Source: Bacteroidota bacterium
GTDB taxonomy: Bacteria; Bacteroidota; Bacteroidia; B-17B0; Aurantibacillaceae
Assembly: GCA_016185125.1 (NCBI GenBank)
Contig: JACPOC010000021.1
Span: forward strand, 124,001 to 188,000
Length of the DNA: 64,000 nt
Reading direction: 5' to 3'
The notes beneath the pieces are model-generated. The model was not told the origin of the DNA and made no database searches. It saw only the letters and a program-made list of their open reading frames with translations. Numbering within the stretch: the stretch's first letter is position 1; each line of letters opens with the position of its first letter. This document shows, in pieces, positions 48,228 through 56,119 of this stretch. Made by a program: the position numbers and the translations under genes.

Positions 48228-48917
48228 ATGTTTTCTAACATCAGTCATATCTTTTTTGATTTGGATGATACATTGTGGGATTTTGAGAAAAACTCGCAAC
48301 ATGTTCTCCAAAATTTGTTTTCGGAATACGATTTAAGTACAAAACTTAAAACAGATTTTAATTCATTTCACACTACTTATAAGTCTGTTAATTCCCAGCT
48401 TTGGCATGCTTATTCAAAAAAACAAATTAACAAACAGTTTTTGCGAAACAACCGTTTTGATATTGTATTCAAAAAATTTTCCTACAATAATTATGATGAA
48501 AATTTAGAGATGACCACTCATTATTTAGAGCGTTCGCCTTACGGAACACATTTAAAGCCCGGATGCATGGATGTTCTCACGTATTTAAAAAGTAAATACA
48601 AGCTGCATATTATAACCAACGGATTTAAAGAAGTGCAGCGTATAAAACTTAACAATTGCGGATTAATTAATTATTTTAGTCAGATCATTATCAGTGATGA
48701 ACACAATCTTTCAAAACCTGATGAAAAAGTTTTCAAGTTGGCCGAAACATTGGCCGCGTGTAAATCGGATAATTGCATAATGATTGGTGACAATTACGAG
48801 AACGATGTGGAAGGGGCGATGAAAGCGGGATGGAAGGCCATTTGGTTTAGCAGTGAACTTAAAAACGGACAAATAAATAAAATTGAACATTTAAATGAAT
48901 TGAAAAACATTTTGTAA
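48228..48917 (+). CDS. YjjG-type HAD nucleotidase
   Basis: This 229-residue haloacid-dehalogenase hydrolase resembles YjjG, which dephosphorylates non-canonical pyrimidine nucleotides. Motif I is FFDLDDTLWDFEKNS (nucleophile Asp11, Asp13), motif II ITNG near residue 127, motif III Lys in SKPDEKVF, and motif IV MIGDNYENDVEGAMKAG. A helical cap lies between motifs I and II. It follows the membrane protein by 4 nt. Confidence 0.88.
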   Translation: MFSNISHIFFDLDDTLWDFEKNSQHVLQNLFSEYDLSTKLKTDFNSFHTTYKSVNSQLWHAYSKKQINKQFLRNNRFDIVFKKFSYNNYDENLEMTTHYLERSPYGTHLKPGCMDVLTYLKSKYKLHIITNGFKEVQRIKLNNCGLINYFSQIIISDEHNLSKPDEKVFKLAETLAACKSDNCIMIGDNYENDVEGAMKAGWKAIWFSSELKNGQINKIEHLNELKNIL

Positions 48918-48963
48918 CCTTATTTTATTAAATTCACCCCACCATTTAGTTTTATTTTATCCT

Positions 48964-51126
48964 ATGAAAAAAATAATTGTATTGTTTTTAATTTTTCCGG
49001 CACTAATTTATGCGCAGGAAAAAATAACCTTGGAAGATATTTGGATCAAGTATGCTTTTTACCCAAAATCGTCTCAAGGCTTTAATGTAATGAACGATGG
49101 AATTCATTACGCAGATGTTGCTAACGAGACCGGATCTTTGATACAATTTGATTTGCTTTCGGGAAGTAAAACTAAAGAACTGGTAAAAGGCTCAGATCTT
49201 TTATTTAATGGAAAACCATTGGATATAAACACTTATCAGTTTAGTCCTAACGAAGATAAAATTATGTTTTATGAAGGCATGGTAACCATTTACCGCCGAT
49301 CATCAAAAGCCGATTATTTCATCTATGATATAGCTACAAAAAAAATCATTAAGCTTAGTGAAAATGGCAAACAAATGTTTCCTCAGTTTTCTCCCGATGG
49401 AAAAAAAGTAGCCTTTGTACGAGATAATAATTTATTTATTAAAACACTTGAGTCGGGTATTGAAGTTCAGATAACACAAGACGGTGAAAAAAATAAAATT
49501 AAAAACGGCTGGGCCGACTGGGTGTATGAGGAAGAATTCAGCAAAGCAGATTATTTTGACTGGAGCAGTAACAGCCAATATTTAGCCTACGTTAAATTTG
49601 ATGAAAGCCTTGTAAAGGAATATACGATGGATATTTATAAAGGCGAATTATACCCCGAAAAATACACTTTTAAATATCCCAAGGCCGGCGAAGATAATTC
49701 TATTGTAAGCGTACATGTTTATGATGAGGTAAATAAAAAAACAGTTAACGTCGATATTGGAACGAATAAAGATATTTACATTCCACGAATTCAATTTACA
49801 AATAATCCTTTAGTGCTGAGCATACAAAGATTAAACCGTTTGCAAAATAAACTTGAACTTTTATTTAGCGATGTTGTTTCCGGAAAAAGCATGGTGACTT
49901 TTACCGATGAAAGTGAAACTTATGTGGATATTACAGACGATCTTAAATTTGTAGGAACAAAAGGCTTTATTATTTCAAGCGAAAAAGATAATTACAATCA
50001 TTTGTATTACTACGATCTCAGCGGCAAACTGATTAATCAGATCACTTCCGGCAAATGGGATGTAATGGAGTTTAAAGGGTTTGATGAAAAAACGAATACC
50101 TTGTATTATGTTTCAACCGAAAACGGCGCCATCAACAGAGATGTATACAGCATTAATTTAACCGGAAAAAATAAAAAACGATTATCCCTTAAAGAGGGTT
50201 CAACCGACTTTGATTTTGCAAATGGTTTTAAATATTACGTTTCCAATTACAGTAATGCCAACACGCCCAATGTGTATGAATTACGGAGTATTGATGGCAA
50301 AGTAATAAAAACACTTGAGGATAATGCCGCGCTAAATATCAAATTAAAAAAATACAATTTATCAACCCGTAATTTTTTTAAATTTAAAACTTCAGAAGGA
50401 ATAGAGCTTAACGGCTGGATGATGAAGCCGCATAATTTTGATTCCACAAAAAAATATCCTGTATATATGTATGCTTATGGAGGCCCCGGCTCTAATGAAT
50501 GCAATAACAGTTGGGATCCTATGGAATATTTATGGCATAATTTTTTGAATCAGGAAGGTTATATGGTAGTGTGTGTGGATGGACGAGGAACCATGGGAAG
50601 AGGCCGCGAATTTAAGCACAGCACTTATCTTCAATTAGGAAAATTGGAAACACAGGATCAAATTGAAACAGCAAAATACCTTGGCAACTTATCTTATGTT
50701 GATAAAACACGCATAGGCTTTCAGGGCTGGAGTTTTGGCGGCTACATGGCAGGGCTAATGATTACTAAAGGAGCCGATGTAATTAAGGCTGCTATTTCTG
50801 TGGCTCCGGTAACCAACTGGAAATATTATGATAATATTTACACCGAACGTTTTATGCGAAAACCTCAGGATAATAAAGAAGGTTATGAAAATAATTCACC
50901 CGTAAATTTCACAAAAAAAATAAAAGGAAAATACTTATTAATTCACGGTTCAGCAGATGATAATGTTCATCTTCAAAACAGTATGGAAATGGCTGACGCA
51001 TTGGTAAAAAATAATATTCCTTTCGATTTTATGATCTACCCAAACAAAAACCATTCTATTGCCGGGGGATATACCCGCTTTCATATTTACAATAAAATAT
51101 TCAAATTTGTGAAAGAGAATTTATAA
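48964..51126 (+). CDS. Dipeptidyl-peptidase IV family serine peptidase (S9B)
   Basis: This 720-residue exported peptidase removes dipeptides, often Xaa-Pro, from peptide N-termini. The signal peptide ends LIYAQ. An eight-bladed propeller region (about 40-450) holds the Glu pair YEEEFSK that binds the substrate amino group. The alpha/beta hydrolase domain has Ser590 in GWSFGGYMAG, Asp665 in SADDNVH and His697 in KNHSI. A -7-like box TAGTTTTA (48947-48954) lies 9 nt before the ATG. The last base of its stop codon is the first base of the sirtuin start. Confidence 0.94.
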   Translation: MKKIIVLFLIFPALIYAQEKITLEDIWIKYAFYPKSSQGFNVMNDGIHYADVANETGSLIQFDLLSGSKTKELVKGSDLLFNGKPLDINTYQFSPNEDKIMFYEGMVTIYRRSSKADYFIYDIATKKIIKLSENGKQMFPQFSPDGKKVAFVRDNNLFIKTLESGIEVQITQDGEKNKIKNGWADWVYEEEFSKADYFDWSSNSQYLAYVKFDESLVKEYTMDIYKGELYPEKYTFKYPKAGEDNSIVSVHVYDEVNKKTVNVDIGTNKDIYIPRIQFTNNPLVLSIQRLNRLQNKLELLFSDVVSGKSMVTFTDESETYVDITDDLKFVGTKGFIISSEKDNYNHLYYYDLSGKLINQITSGKWDVMEFKGFDEKTNTLYYVSTENGAINRDVYSINLTGKNKKRLSLKEGSTDFDFANGFKYYVSNYSNANTPNVYELRSIDGKVIKTLEDNAALNIKLKKYNLSTRNFFKFKTSEGIELNGWMMKPHNFDSTKKYPVYMYAYGGPGSNECNNSWDPMEYLWHNFLNQEGYMVVCVDGRGTMGRGREFKHSTYLQLGKLETQDQIETAKYLGNLSYVDKTRIGFQGWSFGGYMAGLMITKGADVIKAAISVAPVTNWKYYDNIYTERFMRKPQDNKEGYENNSPVNFTKKIKGKYLLIHGSADDNVHLQNSMEMADALVKNNIPFDFMIYPNKNHSIAGGYTRFHIYNKIFKFVKENL

Positions 51127-51821
51127 TGCCAAAAAAACGACTGGTTATATTTACAGGTGCCGGAATAAGCGCCGAAAGCGGTTTAAAAACGTTTCGCGAC
51201 CAAGGCGGGCTGTGGGAAGAATACCGTATTGAAGATGTTGCCACCTACGAGGCCTGGCGAACCAACATGCCGCTTGTAATTGATTTTTATAATCAGCGTC
51301 GCAAGCAGGTAATGGAATCACAGCCAAACGCCGCGCACAAATATATTTCTGAACTTCAAAAAGAGTTTGATGTTCATGTAATCACTCAAAACATTGATGA
51401 TTTGCACGAGCGCGCAGGAAGTAAAAAAGTACTGCATCTGCATGGAGAAATAATGAAAGTAAGAAGCTCTGTGGATGAAAAGCTGGTTTATCCTCTTAAA
51501 AAATCTGAAATAAAAATTGGCGAGTGCTGCGAAAAAGGTTCTCAACTGCGGCCGCACATTGTATGGTTTGGCGAAATGGTTCCTGAAATGGAAAACGCGT
51601 ATTTAATAGCTGAAAAAGCCGATCTGTTTGTTGTCGTGGGAACTTCGCTAAATGTTTATCCCGCCGCGGGATTACTGAATTACGTAAATATGAACACTCC
51701 AAAATGGTTGGTAGATCCCGGCGACTTTAACCTTGATTACATCCGTAATTTAAAACACATTAAGCAAACTGCCGTGGATGGGGTGGAGGAATTAAAGAAA
51801 GAATTATTGAAGAACCCTTAA
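51126..51821 (+). CDS. cobB: Sir2-family NAD-dependent deacylase
   Basis: This 231-residue cytoplasmic sirtuin removes acyl groups from lysine using NAD. Motifs are FTGAGISAESGLKTFRD, TQNIDDLHERAG and the catalytic-His segment HLHGE. Tyr and Arg in EAWRTNMPLVIDFYNQRR resemble class III desuccinylases. The usual four zinc cysteines are missing: only CC in IGECCEKGSQLRPHIVWFGE remains, a form I have seen in Bacteroidota proteins. It overlaps the stop of the peptidase gene by one base, so they are probably co-transcribed. Confidence 0.92.
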   Translation: MPKKRLVIFTGAGISAESGLKTFRDQGGLWEEYRIEDVATYEAWRTNMPLVIDFYNQRRKQVMESQPNAAHKYISELQKEFDVHVITQNIDDLHERAGSKKVLHLHGEIMKVRSSVDEKLVYPLKKSEIKIGECCEKGSQLRPHIVWFGEMVPEMENAYLIAEKADLFVVVGTSLNVYPAAGLLNYVNMNTPKWLVDPGDFNLDYIRNLKHIKQTAVDGVEELKKELLKNP

Positions 51822-51836
51822 GTATTTGTTTGTTAA

Positions 51837-51983
51837 TCACTTCCTCCCCGGGCATTTTTTACAGCGATTGCCTTTCTTGAATTTTTTACAGCACTCTTTT
51901 CTTTTTTTGCAGCATTCGGCAAACACATTGAGTGGACAGTTATTTTCAAAAAATTGTACTTTTTTAGCTTTATCAAAGTCCAT
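51837..51983 (-). CDS. 48-residue Cys- and Lys-rich small protein
   Basis: A short open frame on the minus strand starts with ATG at 51983 and ends with TGA at 51837. The product begins MDFDKAKKVQFFENNCPLNV and has seven cysteines at residues 16, 24, 25, 31, 32, 41 and 44, with 15 lysines, ending RCKKCPGRK. The spacing suggests metal binding. Support for a real gene is the exact -7 box TAAATTTG 3 nt upstream of the ATG, the Cys pattern, and the fact that it fills the gap convergent with the sirtuin gene. Function is unknown. Confidence 0.72.
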   Translation of the reverse strand: MDFDKAKKVQFFENNCPLNVFAECCKKRKECCKKFKKGNRCKKCPGRK

Positions 51984-51986
51984 ATT

Positions 51987-51994
51987 CAAATTTA
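51987..51994 (-). promoter_or_regulatory. -7 box 3 nt before the small Cys-rich gene
   Basis: On the minus strand TAAATTTG matches TAnnTTTG exactly and is followed by AAT and the ATG at 51983. The same eight bases precede the genes at 15944 and 47774 at similar distance. Confidence 0.55.
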
Positions 51995-52089
51995 GCCTGC
52001 TTTTTTAATTTTTTAAATACCATAAAAACGGTAATTTTCGGCGAAATAAACAACCTCGCGGCAAAGCCCACGAGGTATTAGTGAAATAG

Positions 52090-52153
52090 TTAGCCACGAA
52101 TTACACGAATAAACACTAACTGATTGGTGAAAATTGGTGAAATTAGTGGCTAA
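52090..52153. repeat. Imperfect palindromic repeat of the AGCCACGAATTACACGAAT type
   Basis: The element starts TTAGCCAC (52090-52097) and ends GTGGCTAA (52146-52153), an 8-bp inverted repeat, with internal GGTGAAAATT direct repeats. A related copy lies at 37962. I recall similar sequences dispersed in intergenic DNA of diverse bacteria. Its right end reaches the 5' end of the DAHP synthase gene, so it contaminates the apparent upstream extension of that frame. Confidence 0.6.
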
Positions 52154-52160
52154 AAAAGAA

Positions 52161-53276
52161 ATGGAGCTTTGGGAAATTAACCAGAGAAGTTTAAAATTTA
52201 TGCAATTTGCTCCCTTACATATATGGCTTCACTCTATAAATGAGCCACTTTTAATTTCCGGCCCTTGCGGTGCAGAAAGTCTGGATCAGCTTTTAAAAAC
52301 AGCAAAGGGTTTAAATGATTTAAATAAAGTTAGTTTATTCCGAGCCGGAGTTTGGAAGCCACGAACCCGGCCCAATGCCTTTGAAGGCAAGGGTGAAGAG
52401 GCTTTGAAATGGCTGGCGGAAGTAAAAAAACAATTTGGTTTTAAAATTACAGTTGAAGTAGCTAACGCGCAGCATACGGAGCTCGCTTTAAAATATGGCA
52501 TTGATGTTTTATGGATAGGCGCACGCACTACGGTTAATCCTTTTAGTGTTCAGGAAATTGCCGATGTGATTAAAGGTGTTGATATTCCTGTAATGATTAA
52601 AAATCCTATACATGCCGATTTACAATTATGGATTGGCGCAATTGAACGGATTTATAACAGTGGTACCAATAAAATCGCGGCCATTCATCGCGGTTTTTAT
52701 TATTATGGAAAAACCAAATACCGAAACAAGCCCATGTGGCAGTTGCCCATTGAATTAAAAACACATTATCCCGATCTTCCTATTATTTGCGATCCGAGTC
52801 ATATTAGCGGTAAGCGGGAACTCATACCTTTTATTGCTCAAAAAGCATTGGATTTAGGGATGAACGGCTTAATGATTGAATCGCATTACGATCCTTCTAT
52901 TGCTTTGAGTGACGCGGAACAACAGCCCACACCTTTGCAGCTAAATGAATTGCTTTCGAAACTAGTTTTAAGAAAACAAAAGACGGGCGATACTATTGCT
53001 TTGGATAAATTGCAGCAATTCAGGAACATGATCGATGAAATTGATGACGAGCTCATTAACGTGATCAAAAAACGCACGCAGGTTATTGAACAAATTGGCA
53101 CTTATAAAAAAGAGCATAATATCACCATTTTTCAATTAGAGCGTTGGCAGGAAATTTTAAGAACCCGTGCGCAGTGGGCCGAAAAGCTCGGACTATCACG
53201 TTTGCACATTGAACGCTTGTGTCAGTTGCTTCATGATGAAAGTATTAAGATACAAAATGATGTGATGAATGAATGA
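52161..53276 (+). CDS. DAHP synthase-chorismate mutase fusion
   Basis: This 371-residue bifunctional enzyme carries out the first step of the shikimate route and the chorismate-to-prephenate step. The N-terminal class I-beta DAHP synthase domain (about 1-265) has LISGPCGAES, FRAGVWKPRTRPNAFEG, EVANAQHTEL, AIHRGFYYYG and IICDPSHISG. The C-terminal AroQ chorismate mutase domain (about 275-371) has LDKLQQFRNMIDEIDDELINVI-type helices with conserved Arg and Lys. ATG at 52161 (MELWEINQ) is preferred: the upstream frame from 52134 runs through the repeat at 52090-52153. Fusion allows feedback by aromatic products, as known for related enzymes. Confidence 0.93.
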   Translation: MELWEINQRSLKFMQFAPLHIWLHSINEPLLISGPCGAESLDQLLKTAKGLNDLNKVSLFRAGVWKPRTRPNAFEGKGEEALKWLAEVKKQFGFKITVEVANAQHTELALKYGIDVLWIGARTTVNPFSVQEIADVIKGVDIPVMIKNPIHADLQLWIGAIERIYNSGTNKIAAIHRGFYYYGKTKYRNKPMWQLPIELKTHYPDLPIICDPSHISGKRELIPFIAQKALDLGMNGLMIESHYDPSIALSDAEQQPTPLQLNELLSKLVLRKQKTGDTIALDKLQQFRNMIDEIDDELINVIKKRTQVIEQIGTYKKEHNITIFQLERWQEILRTRAQWAEKLGLSRLHIERLCQLLHDESIKIQNDVMNE

Positions 53277-53435
53277 AATTGAAGAAAAGTATGTAGCTAA
53301 ACCAAGATTGGTTGTATTCTTCTGCAACTAATTACGCAGGGTTAGATTCGCTAATTGAGGGTGAAACATTAACGCCGCGGTTGATAACTTTTAATTGATA
53401 AATATGAATTGCAAATTCTTAAACTAATTAATTAT

Positions 53436-53472
53436 TCCGCAGGATTGCAATTTCTGCGGAGCGGTTTTTATG
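53436..53472 (+). terminator. Candidate terminator downstream of the DAHP synthase gene
   Basis: A 7-bp stem TCCGCAG / CTGCGGA (53436-53442 with 53454-53460) with an 11-nt loop is followed by GCGGTTTTTATG. It is 160 nt after the stop and the T-run is short, so it is only a candidate. Confidence 0.4.
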
Positions 53473-53521
53473 ATGTAAAAGGTGTATTCTATAAAAAATT
53501 TAACATTATGGCATATTAGTA

Positions 53522-53555
53522 AATAATGTTTACATTTAGTAATGTAAACATTATT
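53522..53555. promoter_or_regulatory. 34-bp palindrome upstream of the lipoprotein cluster
   Basis: AATAATGTTTACATT (53522-53536) is an exact inverted repeat of AATGTAAACATTATT (53541-53555), separated by TAGT. The half site ATGTTTAC recurs only here in the intergenic DNA I inspected. Symmetry and position before the accessory genes suggest an operator for a dimeric regulator; a cruciform or hairpin with another role is possible. The gap 53277-53641 otherwise holds only the candidate terminator. Confidence 0.6.
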
Positions 53556-53641
53556 ATATGAAAAATACTTCTTTAAACGATGTAAAAAATTTTTATAAAA
53601 AGACAAACATCTACCTAATGTTCCCTCAGAAAAAGAAGTCA

Positions 53642-54145
53642 ATGAAAACGGAATTAACACTGCTGAAATGGGCGCGACTCTATTTTTGTGTAATTCTTTT
53701 ACTGTTTAATTCATGTAAGAAATATCCTGAAAATAGTTTATGGTTTAAAAACCCGGAAAAACTTCATCCCTTTAACGGATATATAACAAAATATAATGTT
53801 AACAGCGTAGACAGTTTAGATTTGTTGAATAATTTTTTCAATAATAAAGTCGGGTTGGAAAAAGACATTAAAAAATCTCAGTTTCACTCGTACTCCGAAA
53901 AAGGACGTTTATATACTGATTTTATTTATCCTAATGGATTTCAAAGCATTCCTATTTCGTATTCATTTTCCAATAAGAAAAAATATATGTTTGTGCAAAT
54001 GATGAATGATACAACAATCTTTAAAAAAAATTTATTTATTAATGAAAGCGTGGAGTGGGAAATTATTCGTTTAGCAAGAAAAGGTTCTTTCAAATTAAAA
54101 ACTACTTTAGCCAATGGTAATTCGTATGAAATTCAGATCAATTAA
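53642..54145 (+). CDS. Putative lipoprotein of unknown function
   Basis: This protein of 167 residues has a signal peptide and lipobox LLFNSC (Cys near residue 23). I do not recognise the family. ATG at 53642 (MKTELTLLKWARLYFCVILL) is preferred since it puts the signal sequence at the N-terminus; the in-frame ATG at 53558, directly after the palindrome, would add 28 unrelated residues. The body has aromatic, Lys-rich strands (KYPENSLWFKNPEKLHPF, ISYSFSNKKKYMFVQMMND). The next frame starts 20 nt before its stop. Confidence 0.65.
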   Translation: MKTELTLLKWARLYFCVILLLFNSCKKYPENSLWFKNPEKLHPFNGYITKYNVNSVDSLDLLNNFFNNKVGLEKDIKKSQFHSYSEKGRLYTDFIYPNGFQSIPISYSFSNKKKYMFVQMMNDTTIFKKNLFINESVEWEIIRLARKGSFKLKTTLANGNSYEIQIN

Positions 54146-54401
54146 AAGTTTCGCAATAATTTTAATCCTATGTGTAGATTTCGGTCAGAACTTCGCTCAG
54201 ACTGATTTGAACAACCATAAAAAATACGGGTATTACAAAACCCGGTTAAATAACGATTTTATAAAAATTGGGCTTGATCCAGGTAATTCTATCCCGGTAA
54301 ATGAGAGAGCATATATTCAAGGAAGTCCTTATGATTTTAATTCTAAAAACACCCAATGGGTGATGCGAGTGCCAGGTTGGGCATATATTTATCAGCCTTA
54401 G
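54126..54401 (+). pseudogene. N-terminal fragment of a secreted T9SS or tail-fibre-like protein
   Basis: This 91-residue open frame starts ATG at 54126, overlapping the lipoprotein gene by 20 nt. It has a signal peptide (to NFAQ) and then KYGYYKTRLNNDFIKIGLDPGNSIP, a segment I associate with the N-terminus of much longer exported Bacteroidota proteins. It ends abruptly at VPGWAYIYQP. About 20 nt on, a second fragment encodes the C-terminal coiled coil of a tail-fibre-type protein (54423-54596). I infer one larger gene with its middle deleted; a short independent gene is the alternative. Confidence 0.5.
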
Positions 54402-54422
54402 CAAAAGAGTTTAGACTTTTAA

Positions 54423-54596
54423 AAAATAAGGGAAGATTTAACCGGAACAAACGAATATAATCTAAACTTATCTGATATGCAAAAGGTGCAAATGGAAAAA
54501 ATTGAGGAGCTTTATTTGCACCTTATACAACAACAAAAAGACATTGAAACCCTTAAAAAAGAAAATAAAGAGCTAAAACAATTAATTAAAAGATAA
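54423..54596 (+). pseudogene. C-terminal coiled-coil remnant of a tail-fibre-like protein
   Basis: The frame is open from 54423 to the TAA at 54594-54596. It reads EDLTGTNEYNLNLSDMQKVQ, then MEKIEELYLHLIQQQKD and KKENKELKQLIKR. The ending with a glutamate-lysine-leucine coiled coil is typical of Bacteroidota proteins with an S74-type or tail-fibre C-terminus. There is no domain ahead of it. An internal ATG at 54477 could start a 39-residue peptide, but a remnant is more likely. Confidence 0.55.
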
Positions 54597-54636
54597 ATTG
54601 AAAACTAAATTTTATATTTTATAAAGTTCTTCGAAA

Positions 54637-55086
54637 ATGAAACATATATTAATATTTAGTTCAATGGCTTTTCTTTTTTTTACGGGATGTAAAAAACCAG
54701 AAAGTAAAACAGATCTATTTAACATTAAGGAGATATTTAAATATTCCTGGACTTTAAAATCTTATTGTATTAATGATGCAGACAGCACGCATATTTCAAT
54801 TTTCGACACGAAAGCTCGTGCAATTTCGTTTCATAACATGCAAAAATCATCTGATCTTATATTAAAGAACTATCCCTACAATTATATAGTTGCCCGGTAT
54901 GATAATAAAATGGCAGTTAAAGGTGGTGAGCTTGCCTGTGAATGCAATTATAAGTTTTGCGGACCTAACATTTTTATGCCGGAAAACAAGCAAGTAGACT
55001 GGCTTATTGAGGCTAAATCTAAAAATACAATAATATTAACCTGCAGTTTAAAAAAAACTTATAAAGTGGAACTTATACTTAACTGA
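54637..55086 (+). CDS. Putative lipoprotein of unknown function
   Basis: This 149-residue protein has a signal peptide and lipobox FFTGC (Cys18). The body contains a Trp-bearing start (IFKYSWTLKSYCIND), a Cys-rich middle (GGELACECNYKFCGPNIFMP, with Cys at about 100, 102 and 107) and a C-terminal beta strand pair. I do not recognise the family; its form resembles small lipocalin-like lipoproteins of Bacteroidota. Its stop shares one base with the start of the next lipoprotein gene. Confidence 0.7.
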   Translation: MKHILIFSSMAFLFFTGCKKPESKTDLFNIKEIFKYSWTLKSYCINDADSTHISIFDTKARAISFHNMQKSSDLILKNYPYNYIVARYDNKMAVKGGELACECNYKFCGPNIFMPENKQVDWLIEAKSKNTIILTCSLKKTYKVELILN

Positions 55087-55592
55087 TGAAACTATTTTAT
55101 TTAAGATACATCTTGCTTTTTTTAGCTCTAACGTTTTCAAACTGTAAAAAGGAGAAACGATTTCCTGAAGACCCTAAAAAAAGCCGAAAGACACCACAAA
55201 GTAGATTTTCAGGAAAGTGGATTATAAGTGCCTATACCTTTAATGGCAATGATATCCGATTTGATTTAAACAAATTATCCAATAAATATAGAATTGATGA
55301 TGTTTATTTTACATACGAATATAACGATTTTTATAGAAGGTGGGACTTTTCATTAAGAACCGATAATTACGGTTTTTTTTATTCAACGGAGGGTTTTAAG
55401 GACAATACCTATATTTATTTAAGTGGGTCAAACGATACTATAGCCAATAAATGGTTCTACACGCCTTTTAAATACATTAAAGGCTCAAGCGTATACTGGA
55501 CTATAACGAAACTTTATGATAAGGACTGCAATCTGATCTTAGACACAGATTCAGGCCAATATAAAATGTTTTTAAATAAAATTAAACTATGA
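55086..55592 (+). CDS. Putative lipoprotein, lipocalin-like
   Basis: This 168-residue protein has a signal peptide and lipobox FSNC (Cys20), followed by a basic linker (KKEKRFPEDPKKSRKTPQ). The body starts FSGKWIISAYTFNGNDI and is rich in Tyr, Trp and Phe on alternating strands (YFTYEYNDFYRRWDFSLRT), suggesting a small beta-barrel or lipocalin-like fold. It overlaps its upstream neighbour by one base and the downstream frame by 4 nt, so the three form an operon. Function unknown. Confidence 0.72.
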   Translation: MKLFYLRYILLFLALTFSNCKKEKRFPEDPKKSRKTPQSRFSGKWIISAYTFNGNDIRFDLNKLSNKYRIDDVYFTYEYNDFYRRWDFSLRTDNYGFFYSTEGFKDNTYIYLSGSNDTIANKWFYTPFKYIKGSSVYWTITKLYDKDCNLILDTDSGQYKMFLNKIKL

Positions 55593-56116
55593 AATTCATA
55601 ATCCCTAAATTAATTGCAGTTTTTTTAATCTTTGTGTCCAATATTATTCAGAGTCAGAACGATTTGGATAACATAGTAATGCTTTTTATAAGCACAATAA
55701 GCTTGGCTCAACAGGGCCAAAAATGGGCCACCGGAGGTAATGCCAACGGAACCGGCGATTTTTTAGGCACCACCAATAACTTTTCTATAGATTTTAAAAC
55801 CAATAACACTTTAAAAATGGTATTGGGTACCGATGGCATCTTAGCAGAATTTTTCGGACAATCAATACTTAAAACAACTCTACTTGAAAACGATATTTTT
55901 CTTTCCCCTAATCCTTCAAGTGGTATTTTTAACCTTATTTTGCCGAAACAGAAAATTGAACCGATGGATATCAATATTTATAATGCTTCCTTACAATACA
56001 TGAAGACAATTACAAGCGAAGGAATAATAGACATACAGACTTACCCTAATGGTATATATTTTATAGAATTTATAATAAATGGGTATAAAACAGTTAGAAA
56101 AGCGGTTAAAGTTTAA
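55589..56116 (+). CDS. Mosaic secreted protein with T9SS type A sorting domain
   Basis: This 175-residue protein appears built from three parts. Residues 1-30 are a signal peptide region (MKFIIPKLIAVFLIFVSNII, then QSQ). Residues 31-82 begin with a second signal-peptide end (LFISTISLAQ) and a tail-fibre-type N-terminus (QKWATGGNANGTGDFLGTTN, then FKTNNTLKMVLGTDGI). From about residue 105 comes a type A T9SS sorting domain (FLSPNPSSGIFNLILPK to GYKTVRKAVKV). The frame is intact, so it may be made and exported. Two signal ends in one frame point to in-frame recombination between genes. Confidence 0.7.
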   Translation: MKFIIPKLIAVFLIFVSNIIQSQNDLDNIVMLFISTISLAQQGQKWATGGNANGTGDFLGTTNNFSIDFKTNNTLKMVLGTDGILAEFFGQSILKTTLLENDIFLSPNPSSGIFNLILPKQKIEPMDINIYNASLQYMKTITSEGIIDIQTYPNGIYFIEFIINGYKTVRKAVKV

Positions 56117-56119
56117 TCT

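Noticed and set aside
51826-52008. 60-residue plus-strand frame after the sirtuin gene
   Set aside because: It is the antisense shadow of the Cys-rich small gene, which has the promoter box and the conserved-looking Cys pattern.
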